This document shows positions 36,954 to 45,321 of a stretch of 64,000 nucleotides of DNA, piece by piece (within the stretch, counting starts at the first letter, position 1; each line of letters opens with the position of its first letter). The notes below the pieces were generated by a model, which was not told where the DNA came from, did not search any database, and saw only the letters and a program-made list of their open reading frames with translations. The stretch is from NCBI RefSeq assembly GCF_002090055.1, contig NZ_BBRH01000010.1:1-64000 (forward strand). Direction: 5' to 3'. Source of the stretch: Demequina sp. NBRC 110051. GTDB lineage: Bacteria > Actinomycetota > Actinomycetes > Actinomycetales > Demequinaceae. A program made the translations under genes and the position numbers.

Positions 36954-38399
36954 TTAGGCACCCGCGCGCTTCTCCAGGAAGCGGAACAGCGTGCGCACGC
37001 CCGCTCCGGTGGCGCCGGCGGGGGTGTAGCCCCACGGTGCGCCCTCGTTGAACGCGGGGCGCGCGATGTCGAGGTGTGCCCACGGGGTCTCGCCCACGAA
37101 CTCCTGCAGGAACGCGCCCGCGGCGAGCATGCCGCCGCCCGCGCCAGCGTCGCCGATGTTCTGAATGTCGGCCACCTTCGACTTGATGCCGTCGTGGATG
37201 TGCTGCGGCAGCGGCATGGGCCAGAACAGCTCGTCGACGTCGCCGGCGGCGTCCGTGATCTCGGTGCGGATCGCCTCATCGCCCATGACGCCGGACGTGC
37301 GCGAGCCGAGCGCGACGCCCTGCGCGCCGGTCAGCGTCGCGATGTCGAGCACCACGTCGGGGTTGTCCTCGACGGCGCGGGCCAGGCCGTCGGCCATGAC
37401 CAGGCGGCCCTCGGCGTCCGTGTTCAGCACCTCGACCGTCTTGCCGCCGTAGATACGGATGACGTCGGAGGGGCGCTGAGCGGTGCCGGACGGCATGTTC
37501 TCGGCCAGGCACAGCCAACCGGTGACCTTCACGGGCAGCTTGGCCTGGGCGGCGGCGATGACGGTGTGGAGGACGGCGGCGGAGCCGGACATGTCCGACT
37601 TCATGGTCTCCATCGACTTCGACGGCTTGAGCGAGATGCCGCCGGTGTCGAACGTGATGCCCTTACCGATGATGGCGACGTGCTGCGACGCACCCTCGGG
37701 GGCCCACTCGACCTTGACCAGGCGCGGCAGGCGCGACGAGCCCATGCCGACGGCGAGGATGCCGCCGAAGCCCTCTTCGGCCAGACGCTGCGGCTCCCAC
37801 ACCTCGACGTCGACGCCGTGAGCCTCGCCGTACTGCTGGGCGACCTCCGCAACGGCGGCGGGGAACATGTCCAGCGGCGGAGTGTTGACCAGGTCGCGCG
37901 CGCTGGCCACGGCACCCGCGATGATGCGGGCGCGGGCGATGGCGGCGTCCGAGGCTCCCGCGATCAGCCAGTCGGGGCCGTGGTACGCGGCGACCTCGTC
38001 GTCCGACTTGTAGGCGTTGAACGTGTACGCACCCAGGACCGCGCCCTCGGCGATCGCGGCGAACTCAGCGTCGGTGGCGGCGGGCAGGGCGACGACCACG
38101 GTGCCGGGACGGGTACCGATGGCGCGTCCCGCGGCGCCGGCGGCCTCGCGCAGCTCGCCCTCGGAGCCGCCGCCGATGCCGACGACGACGACGCGCTTGG
38201 CCTCGACGCCCGCACCGGGCAGGACCACGGTCGAGCCGAGCTTCTTCGAGGCCTCGAGGGAGGCGGCGGCCTCGGTCAGGGAGGCGCGGACGGAGTCGTC
38301 GAGGAGGTCGTGGGCGGTGATCTCCCCGTCGAAGCCCAGGATGAGGGCGTCGGCGGCGAGCGTGGACACAGCAGTGCTCGTGGCATTCATAGAGGTCAT
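36954..38399 (-). CDS. pepA: Leucyl aminopeptidase (M17)
   Basis: 481-residue cytosolic metallo-aminopeptidase. The C-terminal catalytic domain has KGITFDTGGISLKP (Lys, Asp), MKSDMSGSAAV and the family signature NTDAEGRL with its metal ligands. Removes N-terminal residues from peptides; some homologues also bind DNA. ATG 38399 taken; ATG 38390 possible. Divergent from pyrD with a 32-bp gap. Confidence 0.95.
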   Translation of the reverse strand: MTSMNATSTAVSTLAADALILGFDGEITAHDLLDDSVRASLTEAAASLEASKKLGSTVVLPGAGVEAKRVVVVGIGGGSEGELREAAGAAGRAIGTRPGTVVVALPAATDAEFAAIAEGAVLGAYTFNAYKSDDEVAAYHGPDWLIAGASDAAIARARIIAGAVASARDLVNTPPLDMFPAAVAEVAQQYGEAHGVDVEVWEPQRLAEEGFGGILAVGMGSSRLPRLVKVEWAPEGASQHVAIIGKGITFDTGGISLKPSKSMETMKSDMSGSAAVLHTVIAAAQAKLPVKVTGWLCLAENMPSGTAQRPSDVIRIYGGKTVEVLNTDAEGRLVMADGLARAVEDNPDVVLDIATLTGAQGVALGSRTSGVMGDEAIRTEITDAAGDVDELFWPMPLPQHIHDGIKSKVADIQNIGDAGAGGGMLAAGAFLQEFVGETPWAHLDIARPAFNEGAPWGYTPAGATGAGVRTLFRFLEKRAGA

Positions 38400-38431
38400 G
38401 CCTCGAGCCTACGCCGCGCTACCGTGGTCGC

Positions 38432-39436
38432 GTGTACCGCGGCTTTTATGACTACGTGCTGAAGCGCTTCGATGCGGAGCGTGCCCACCGCATCGGCGTT
38501 CTTGGCTTCCGCTATGGGGACTGGGTGTTCCGAGCCGGGCGCTCCCTCGGCACCATCCCCCCAGCAAAGACGCGGGTTGAGGCCATGGGCCTGACCTTCC
38601 CGGGCCGCGTAGGACTGGCGGCCGGCATGGACAAGAACGCCGAGGCCGCGCAGGGACTGTCCGATGCCGGCTTCGCGTTCGTCGAGATCGGCACGGTGAC
38701 CGCCCAGGGCCAACCGGGCAACGAGAAGCCGCGCTCGTGGCGCGAGCCTCAGGTGCGCGGGCTGCGCAACCGCATGGGTTTCAACAACGAGGGCGCCGAT
38801 GCCGTCGCCGAGCGCCTGCGCCACCTCCGGTCCTCCGCGCGCGGCCGGCACATCGTGCTTGGTGTCAATATCGGCAAGACCAAGGTGACGGCGCCCGAGG
38901 CCGCCGCGGCCGACTACGCCTACTCGGCCACGCGGCTCGCCCCCTACGCGTCCTACCTGGTCGTCAACGTCTCGTCTCCCAACACCCCCGGCCTGCGCGA
39001 TCTCCAGTCCACCGAGGCGCTGCGCCCCATCCTGACCGCCGTCCGTGAGGCGGCCGATGCCGTGGTCACCGACCGCGGTCTGCCTCTCTTGGTGAAGATC
39101 GCCCCCGACCTCGCCGACGAGGACGTGGACGCGGTCGCCGACCTTGCGCTCGAACTGGGCCTGGACGGCATCATCGCGACGAATACGACCATCAACCACG
39201 ACCTCGGTGAGGGCGGCCTGTCGGGTGCACCCGTCCGGATGCGCGCCGTCGAGGTCGTGTCGCGGCTCAAGGCCCGCGTCGGCGACAAGGTCACCATCAT
39301 CGGCGTGGGCGGCGTGGAGTCGGTGGCCGATGCCCAGGCCCTGCTGGCCGCGGGCGCCACGCTCCTGCAGGTCTACACGGCCTTCGTCTACCAGGGTCCT
39401 GGCTGGGTCGCGCGGCTCAACGCCGCGCTCGACTAA
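38432..39436 (+). CDS. pyrD: Dihydroorotate dehydrogenase, class 2 (quinone-linked)
   Basis: 334 residues, membrane-associated enzyme of pyrimidine synthesis. Class-2 features: N-terminal amphipathic helix (YDYVLKRFDAERAH), GLAAGMDKNAEA, IGTVTAQGQPGNEKPR, RMGFNNEG, NVSSPNTPGLR and GIIATNTTI. Starts at GTG 38432. A 14-mer repeat copy encodes ADAVV at about residue 208. Its stop interlocks with the convergent MTHFR-like gene (CTAA). Confidence 0.95.
   Translation: MYRGFYDYVLKRFDAERAHRIGVLGFRYGDWVFRAGRSLGTIPPAKTRVEAMGLTFPGRVGLAAGMDKNAEAAQGLSDAGFAFVEIGTVTAQGQPGNEKPRSWREPQVRGLRNRMGFNNEGADAVAERLRHLRSSARGRHIVLGVNIGKTKVTAPEAAAADYAYSATRLAPYASYLVVNVSSPNTPGLRDLQSTEALRPILTAVREAADAVVTDRGLPLLVKIAPDLADEDVDAVADLALELGLDGIIATNTTINHDLGEGGLSGAPVRMRAVEVVSRLKARVGDKVTIIGVGGVESVADAQALLAAGATLLQVYTAFVYQGPGWVARLNAALD
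39052..39065 (+). repeat. 14-mer repeat, copy 10
   Basis: Exact copy in pyrD encoding ADAVV. Confidence 0.95.
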
Positions 39437-40524
39437 ACAGCGACGCGCTCGCGCAGGCCCTGCGCGATCTGAGCCTCCGCCTGGGCGAAGTCGAGCTCCT
39501 GACCGGCCGCCGCGCCGCCCGAAAGGTCGACGCCGACGACACCGGGAATGTCGAGCATCCTGAGCGATAGCTCGATCGCCGCGGCGATGCCGGCCTCGCG
39601 CACGTCGTCGGCCGCGAGGATGGAGTCGAGGAAGCCCTCGGGTAGTGCGAGCGACGTGAAGCCGCGAATCAACGCCGCGCTGCCCGCGTCGACGATGACG
39701 GGCACGCAGGGGATGAAGCCCATGGTCACGCCGAGGGTGCGAGCCTCAGCGACGAACCTTGCCACGTTGTCGACGCCGCCTGCGTGGTTGACGAAGCAGA
39801 TCTCTGCGCCCGCCTGCTGCTTGACGAGGAGCCGGCCGGGCCGCGCCTCGACGGGAGGGGACAGGGGCGCCTCGGCCACGGACACTAACTGGCCGGCGCG
39901 ACGCATCAGGGCGGCAAGTTCGGTCGAGTCGAGGTCGAAGACCGGGGCGGCGTCGGGCCGGGAGCCGATGCGGGTGTGGTCGCCCGTGATGCAGTGCACG
40001 CCGGCGGCGTCGGCGTGGGCGAGTGCCGCCGCCTCGGCCTCGAGCGCCACGCGGTTGCGGTCGCGGGTGTTCACGCCCATCCACGGCTCCACGCCCGCGG
40101 CGCGCAGGAGCGCCGCCCGGTAGGCGGGAGGGAACTGCACGCGTGCCGTCCCCGCGTCGCCCGCGAGCACCGCGTCGACCGAGGCGGCGACCGCCGCCGC
40201 GCACTCCGATAGGGACGCGGCGTCGAGGGCGCGCGCGGGGAAGTCGGCGACGACGATGGGGCGTTCGCGCACGAGGTCCCGCATGCGCTGGGCCGCCCCG
40301 GGAGGCGACGGCACACCGGCCGGGTCCGCCTCCATGCGGGCGCGCTCGGTCGAGGCCGCGGGGGAGCCGTGCCACGCGACCGGTGCGAGAGTCAGAAACG
40401 AGCACGCGTGGTCGGCGACCTCGCACCGCCCCGTCGACTCCACGCCTCCGCAGGGCCCGTACTCCATGTGCTTGGGGCAACCCGCAGTGCCGGGCGCCGG
40501 GGGAGCCGCGAGGTCACCCCGCAC
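39433..40524 (-). CDS. Methylenetetrahydrofolate reductase-like protein with N-terminal cysteine motif
   Basis: 363 residues. An N-terminal four-cysteine motif (CPKHMEYGPCGG, then GRCEV and HAC; Cys16, 25, 34, 41) resembles the MTHFR_C/MetV zinc or cluster site. It is followed by a MetF-like barrel with PIVVADFPA, ITGDHTRIGS and MGFIPCVPVIVD. GTG 40524 is the in-frame start just upstream of the motif and overlaps the PNPOx gene by 11 bp. Last gene of the 39.4-48.2 kb operon; suggests that one-carbon units arise in or are needed by the pathway. Confidence 0.72.
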   Translation of the reverse strand: MRGDLAAPPAPGTAGCPKHMEYGPCGGVESTGRCEVADHACSFLTLAPVAWHGSPAASTERARMEADPAGVPSPPGAAQRMRDLVRERPIVVADFPARALDAASLSECAAAVAASVDAVLAGDAGTARVQFPPAYRAALLRAAGVEPWMGVNTRDRNRVALEAEAAALAHADAAGVHCITGDHTRIGSRPDAAPVFDLDSTELAALMRRAGQLVSVAEAPLSPPVEARPGRLLVKQQAGAEICFVNHAGGVDNVARFVAEARTLGVTMGFIPCVPVIVDAGSAALIRGFTSLALPEGFLDSILAADDVREAGIAAAIELSLRMLDIPGVVGVDLSGGAAAGQELDFAQAEAQIAQGLRERVAV

Positions 40525-41089
40525 GGAGGCTCGTCTCCCATCCGCCCGGACCGCGGCGGTACTCGAGCCTGCGCGACGCCGTGTCCGGCGCACCCGACCA
40601 GAACGACACCCGCGTGGGGGTGACGCGGAAGCCGATCCACCCGGGAGCCGGAGCGAGGTCGTCGCCGTGCTCGGCGGCGAATGCCGCCCACCGGTCTTGC
40701 CGTTCGTCCTCGGGCAGTGCCGCGAACGCGTGCGTATTGAGCCATGCCAACTGCTTGAGGTAGGGCGAGCGGTCGGCGTAAGCCTGGGCGGCCTCGTCAC
40801 TCGTCACCCGCGCGGCGGTGCCCTGCACCACGATCTGGCGAGACTGCTCGGCCAGCAGGATCGTGAGAGCCACGCGCGGGTCGGCGGCGATATGCGCGAC
40901 CTTGCGCGAGGCCGCATCGGTGTGGAAGTGGAAGCCCTCGGTGTCGATCAGCGACAGGACCACGGTGCGCGCGTCCGGCGCCCCGTCGTCAAGGGTTGAC
41001 AGGGTCATGAGGCTGCCGTTGGGTCCCTCGGGCAGCCACTCGGCCGCGAGCATCATGGGCTCGGCCGGCGACGAGGCAGGCTCGGTCAT
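40514..41089 (-). CDS. Pyridoxamine 5'-phosphate oxidase-family flavoprotein
   Basis: 191 residues, split-barrel FMN protein. DARTVVLSLIDTEGFHFHTDAASRK and the C-terminal VSFWSGAPDTASRRLEYRR follow the PNPOx/PdxH layout (FMN phosphate and dimer contacts). True PdxH activity or another flavin oxidase acting on the operon's substrate are both possible; position within a catabolic operon favours the latter. Coupled by ATGA to the upstream hydrolase. Confidence 0.75.
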   Translation of the reverse strand: MTEPASSPAEPMMLAAEWLPEGPNGSLMTLSTLDDGAPDARTVVLSLIDTEGFHFHTDAASRKVAHIAADPRVALTILLAEQSRQIVVQGTAARVTSDEAAQAYADRSPYLKQLAWLNTHAFAALPEDERQDRWAAFAAEHGDDLAPAPGWIGFRVTPTRVSFWSGAPDTASRRLEYRRGPGGWETSLRAG

Positions 41090-41892
41090 GCGACCCCGCC
41101 TGCGGGGTCGAAGGTCGAGATCTCCGTGAGCGCCGCGACGCCGCTATCCACGAGGTCCGCAGCGATACGCGAGCCAGCCGCGGCATCGGCCCCCGTGGGG
41201 TCGCCCAGCACCCCGCCGTAGCCGAAGTCATCGCTCAGCCACCCAAACTGCACCGGCGCACCGGCGAAGCCGATCTGGTCGCGCTGGACAAGCGCGGGTG
41301 GGATGGCACGGGCGAACCGATCCTCGTGGACCAACTCGGGGCGCAGGTGCATCAGCAGAGAGGTCTCTCCCCAGCCACCGTGGATACCCAGGCCGTGCTC
41401 ATCGGGGCCACCCGTGCCGTTGGGATCACCGTCGCCGGCCGGGACCGCGACGTTCATCGCGAAGGTCCTGAGGCCGAACCGGCGGCGCAGGTCGCGCAGC
41501 GCGATCCCCATGGGTGCCACGTTGCCGCCGTGACCGTTGTACAGGACCAGGGTGCGGGCGGGGGTGGCGGCGAGCGAACGGCCGATGCCACGGAAGGTCG
41601 CGAGCAATTCCTCGCCATCGATCCAGAACGTCCCCGGCGCCCAGGCGTGCTCGTCCGACTTCGTGTACGCGAGCGGGGGCAGGCGCCACACGTCGAGACC
41701 GGACTCGGCCGCGCCGGCCACCACCCGGCGCGACATCTCGTCGGCCATGATCAGGTCGGTCGCGAGCGGAAGGTAGTCGCCGTGGTGCTCGATGGACCCC
41801 ACGGGCAGGACCACGATCGAGTCCTCGGTGAGGGTGGAGGCGGCCTGGGGCCCCGTCAGCTCCGCCAGTTCGCGGCTCACGGGGGCGCTCAC
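41086..41892 (-). CDS. Creatininase-family amidohydrolase
   Basis: 268 residues. Metal-binding GSIEHHGDYLPLATD (Glu, His, Asp), NGHGGN, and DEHGLGIHGGWGETS are the creatininase-fold ligands. Family members open cyclic amides (creatinine) or hydrolyse formamides and mycofactocin precursor peptides. GTG 41892 overlaps the upstream FAD oxidase stop (GTGA). Confidence 0.82.
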   Translation of the reverse strand: MSAPVSRELAELTGPQAASTLTEDSIVVLPVGSIEHHGDYLPLATDLIMADEMSRRVVAGAAESGLDVWRLPPLAYTKSDEHAWAPGTFWIDGEELLATFRGIGRSLAATPARTLVLYNGHGGNVAPMGIALRDLRRRFGLRTFAMNVAVPAGDGDPNGTGGPDEHGLGIHGGWGETSLLMHLRPELVHEDRFARAIPPALVQRDQIGFAGAPVQFGWLSDDFGYGGVLGDPTGADAAAGSRIAADLVDSGVAALTEISTFDPAGGVA

Positions 41893-43226
41893 ATCTGGGT
41901 CCCGGTGTGCGTGTGGACCTTGGCGCCCAGCTTGCCGGGGTTGAGCAGACCCTGGGGGTCGGTCACGGCGGCCAGGGCCGCAGTGCGCTCGGGCTCGAAG
42001 TCCACCGCCCACTGGTGAGGGTTGTGGGTCGAGACACCCAGGGCGGCCAGGCGGTCGAAGCCGGCGAGGACATCGGCGGCATTCTCGTAGGGCGCCGCCA
42101 GCATGCCGATGGGCCGGCCGCGCTGCGCCTCGATGTGCAGCATGCCGCCAGGGTAGACCGCCTGGACCTCGTCGAGGTGCTCGACGAGCGCGTCGCCGAG
42201 CACCTCGACGTGGAAGTACGGCACAGGAGCGGTCTTCTGGAGCCACTCGATGGGGTGGTTGTACGAGTTCATCGACAACTTCACGGTGTGCTGCGCGCCC
42301 TCGCGCACGTCATCGACGCGCCCACCCGCCGCCTCGATCATGCGGGTCGCCTCGTCCACCGTGGACTCGTCGAGGATGGCGCGCAGGGAGGCGCGACCGG
42401 CCGGGATGCCCAGCTCCGCGGGCAGGCATGCGGCGACCTCGGCACGGTCGCCCGAGACCAGCCGTGGGGTGGGAGTGAGGGACGCGAGCGGCTTCATGAG
42501 CTTGACGACGGCGTCGTACGAGTCGAGGGACGCGAGCACGGCGCGCCACGGTTGCAGGGGCTCGAGTGCCACGCGCACCGTGGTGATGATGCCCGCGGTG
42601 CCGTAGTTGTGCAGGTACGGCACGGCGTCCTCACCCTCGACGCGCACCGCGGTGGCGTCGCCGGTGGCGTGGACCACCTCGACGGCCTTGACGAAGCCCT
42701 GGTGGATCATGCCATTGGCGATGGAGCCGGTGCCCCCGGAGCCGCCGGAGACGAACCCGCCCACGGTCGACTGCGCCGTCGACGGGTACATCCACAACTG
42801 CTGGCCCGCGCGGTTCGCGGCCTGTTCAAGGGCCCAGATGACGGCGCCGGCCTCGGCCTCGATCCAGCCGTCGCCGACCTCGACGATGCGTCGCGCCTTG
42901 CTGGTGTCGAGCACCAGGCCACCGTTCATCGGAATGCCCTGGCCGTAGTTGCCGGTGCCCTTGCCGCGCGGGGTGACGGGCACGCCATGGCGGACGGCCG
43001 CGGCGACGGTGGCGACGATCTGCTCGGCGGAAGCCGGCATCGCGAGCACCTGGGCGCGGCCCAGCGGCAGGAGTTCCTTGATGAGGGGCGACATTCCCGA
43101 GCCGTCCACGGACGCACGCTCGAGGCGGGCGTCATCGGTCGCGACCGCGGCCTCGCCGAGAATCTCGACGAGCTCGGCGGTGAGAGCGTCGATGCGGGAT
43201 GTGTCGATGGCGCCGAGAGGGGACAT
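41889..43226 (-). CDS. FAD-linked oxidase (GlcD/VAO type)
   Basis: 445 residues. Vanillyl-alcohol-oxidase fold FAD domain: VTPRGKGTGNYGQ, YPSTAQSTVGGFVSGGSGGTGS and TAGIITTVRVAL; C-terminal substrate cap with NPGKLG at the end. Oxidises an alpha-hydroxy acid, amine or similar; substrate unknown. AGGAGG just before ATG 43226. Confidence 0.85.
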   Translation of the reverse strand: MSPLGAIDTSRIDALTAELVEILGEAAVATDDARLERASVDGSGMSPLIKELLPLGRAQVLAMPASAEQIVATVAAAVRHGVPVTPRGKGTGNYGQGIPMNGGLVLDTSKARRIVEVGDGWIEAEAGAVIWALEQAANRAGQQLWMYPSTAQSTVGGFVSGGSGGTGSIANGMIHQGFVKAVEVVHATGDATAVRVEGEDAVPYLHNYGTAGIITTVRVALEPLQPWRAVLASLDSYDAVVKLMKPLASLTPTPRLVSGDRAEVAACLPAELGIPAGRASLRAILDESTVDEATRMIEAAGGRVDDVREGAQHTVKLSMNSYNHPIEWLQKTAPVPYFHVEVLGDALVEHLDEVQAVYPGGMLHIEAQRGRPIGMLAAPYENAADVLAGFDRLAALGVSTHNPHQWAVDFEPERTAALAAVTDPQGLLNPGKLGAKVHTHTGTQM

Positions 43227-43255
43227 CGTGGCCTCCTTGAGGGGGAAGGGCGGCA

Positions 43256-44014
43256 TTAGTGCATCACCATGCCGCCGGTGAGATTGACTGCCTGGCCGGT
43301 CATATACGAGGACTCGTCGCTGGCCAGGAAGGCGACGAGATCCGCGACGTCTGAGGGGCTGGCGAGACGTCCCAGGGGGGACATCTGCGACCAGCCCGCG
43401 ATCTGCTCGGGGGAGCGGGTGTCGGCTCCCATCTCGGTGAGCACGTATCCAGGGCACACGGCGTTGGCGCGGATGCCGTGGGTGCCCCACTCCTGGGCGG
43501 CGGCGCGGGTGAGTGCGACGACGGCCGCCTTGGACGCGGCGTAGTGCGCCTCGAGTCCGCCGCCCTTCTTGGCGGCCATCGAGGCCATGTTGATGATGGT
43601 GCCGCTTCCGGCGGCGATCATGGCCGCTGCCGCACGCTGCATCGTGATGAGGGTCGCCTTCGCGTTGATGTCCAGCATCGCGTCCCAGCTCTCGCTCGTG
43701 ATATCGAGCAGAGGAGTCTTGGCGAAGATCCCCGCGCAATTGACGAGGATGTCGACGCCGCCGAGCGACGCGATCGCCGTATCCATCGCGCGAGCGGTAT
43801 CCACGGCATCGGCCAGATTGACCGTCACCGAGCGTCCGCCGCAGGCGGCCGCGGAGGCGGCGGACTCGGACTCGAGTCGGTCGAGGATCACCACGTGGGC
43901 GCCCTCGCCAGCCAGGCGGGCCGCGATGGCGGCGCCGATGCCACGCGCCCCTCCGGTGACGATGGCCTTCCTGCCTGCGAGGCGGGAGATGGTCGTCACC
44001 GGAGGGGTCGTCAT
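43256..44014 (-). CDS. Short-chain dehydrogenase/reductase
   Basis: 252 residues, classical SDR with TGGARGIGAAIA, NCAGIF, INMAS and catalytic YAASK all intact, ending in NLTGGMVMH. Probably oxidises a hydroxyl of the pathway intermediate. ATG 44014 chosen after AAGGAA; the frame runs 24 codons further upstream. A 14-mer repeat copy encodes ADAV near residue 72. Confidence 0.88.
   Translation of the reverse strand: MTTPPVTTISRLAGRKAIVTGGARGIGAAIAARLAGEGAHVVILDRLESESAASAAACGGRSVTVNLADAVDTARAMDTAIASLGGVDILVNCAGIFAKTPLLDITSESWDAMLDINAKATLITMQRAAAAMIAAGSGTIINMASMAAKKGGGLEAHYAASKAAVVALTRAAAQEWGTHGIRANAVCPGYVLTEMGADTRSPEQIAGWSQMSPLGRLASPSDVADLVAFLASDESSYMTGQAVNLTGGMVMH
43801..43814 (-). repeat. 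14-mer repeat, copy 11
   Basis: Exact copy in the SDR gene, encoding Leu-Ala-Asp-Ala-Val. Confidence 0.95.
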
Positions 44015-44030
44015 GGGTGATTCCTTACCT

Positions 44031-44062
44031 GTGGTGCTTGAGAAGCGGTGGTGCTTAGAAGC
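44031..44062. repeat. Short tandem duplication across the SBP stop codon
   Basis: GTGGTGCTTGAGAAGC (44031-44046) is repeated as GTGGTGCTTAGAAGC (44048-44062). The second copy contains the stop codon of the binding-protein gene, so the first looks like a slippage duplicate of the gene end. Confidence 0.7.
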
Positions 44063-45260
44063 CCAGCGAGATCGACTCGTCGACAAACTCGTTGGTGTAG
44101 AGGTCCTCGGGGGTGAGGCCCTCGGCGATGTCGATGCCCTGCTCGCCGTAGATCGGCTCGACGATCTCGAACAGCTCCGCCACGCGGTCGGTGTCGAAGT
44201 TGCCCAGCACGCCGTCGCCGCCGTCCGAGGCGATGCCGTCGGCGATCATCGTGTCGAACGAGTAGTCCGCGACCTCGGCGGAGTAGACCCAGCCGGTGTC
44301 ATACGCGTCGACGAGCTCCAGGACGAGGTCCTTGACCGAGTCCTTGAGGGTGCCGTCGTAGTAGTCGACCTCGGCCTGCTGCATGACGGGCACGAGCAGC
44401 TCGAGGCAGTCGGCGTACTCGGTGACGTCCTCGGGACGCAGCGACATCGACGCCGCGTACTTGGGGAAGCCCGCGTCGTTGATGAGCTCGTAGCCCACGG
44501 GCTTGCCCCAGGCGTCGACCTCGTTCTCGTAGATGAAGGGCTCGGCGGAGGCGAAGCCCTGCTGAGCGATCGCGCCGGCCTCCGACACGAACACCGCGGG
44601 GGTGCCGTCGTAGGTGGTGTCGATCTGGTCGGCCGAGAGGATGCCGGCGCCCACGAAGTAGTCGATGTACACGCCGCCGGGGAACACACGCACGGTGGTG
44701 CCCTCTTCGCCCAGGTCCGCGATGCCGGTGACATCGGGGTAGGTCTCGGGGTCCCACATGATCATCTGCGGGTCCTTCTCGAGCGGCTGGAAGACGCTCA
44801 CCGTGGGCAGGTCGGTCGAGTGCGCGATGGCCTCATCGGTGCCGACGTACGCCATGAAGATCGACGTGTCGGAGTACAGCTGCGCGTTGGGCTGTGCGAA
44901 GCCCACCGCGGGGCCACCCGCGAGGATCGTGACGTCGACCCCGGTGGGCTCGCCCGAGGCCATCAGGGGACCGGTGACCGACTTGTTGTCCGAGTCGATC
45001 TCGTACTCGTCGCCGAGCATGGCGTACAGGTGGCCGTGCTCCATCTCGGGGTTCCAGTCGGTCTGGATCTTGATGTCCGCCGGGCACACACCCGACAGGT
45101 CGATGCCGCCGGCCGAGGCCGATGCCGTGGCAGACGACGTTGCCGAGGACTCGGGTGCGTCGCTCGACTCGGGCTCCGCGTCTGACGAACACGCCGACAG
45201 CGTGACGGCGGTCGCCGCCAGCCCCGCGATGACCGAGGCGGACTTGAAGTGGACTCGCAT
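44055..45260 (-). CDS. ABC transporter substrate-binding lipoprotein (NMT1/ThiY-like)
   Basis: 401 residues with lipoprotein signal (lipobox LSAC, Cys24), a Ser/Ala/Glu-rich tether and a type-II binding domain opening IKIQTDWNPEMEHGHLYAMLG, resembling NMT1/THI5-like proteins that bind pyrimidine thiamine precursors, nitrate or aliphatic sulfonates. Works with the permease and ATPase encoded just upstream in the operon. A 14-mer repeat copy encodes part of the tether. ATG 45260 follows AAGGAG. Confidence 0.88.
   Translation of the reverse strand: MRVHFKSASVIAGLAATAVTLSACSSDAEPESSDAPESSATSSATASASAGGIDLSGVCPADIKIQTDWNPEMEHGHLYAMLGDEYEIDSDNKSVTGPLMASGEPTGVDVTILAGGPAVGFAQPNAQLYSDTSIFMAYVGTDEAIAHSTDLPTVSVFQPLEKDPQMIMWDPETYPDVTGIADLGEEGTTVRVFPGGVYIDYFVGAGILSADQIDTTYDGTPAVFVSEAGAIAQQGFASAEPFIYENEVDAWGKPVGYELINDAGFPKYAASMSLRPEDVTEYADCLELLVPVMQQAEVDYYDGTLKDSVKDLVLELVDAYDTGWVYSAEVADYSFDTMIADGIASDGGDGVLGNFDTDRVAELFEIVEPIYGEQGIDIAEGLTPEDLYTNEFVDESISLGF
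45117..45130 (+). repeat. 14-mer repeat, copy 12
   Basis: Exact copy, antisense to the gene; the coding strand CCACGGCATCGGCC reads Ala-Thr-Ala-Ser-Ala in the lipoprotein tether. Confidence 0.95.
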
Positions 45261-45321
45261 ACTGCGCTCCTTCATGGATGGGTGAGGACATGCCCCTCAG
45301 GGCGGAGGCGACTGCGGCGAA

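Noticed and set aside
39433..40800. Longer MTHFR-like frame starting at 40800
   Set aside because: The extra 90 residues are low-complexity and lie inside the PNPOx gene in another frame; the conserved part starts at the cysteine motif after 40524.
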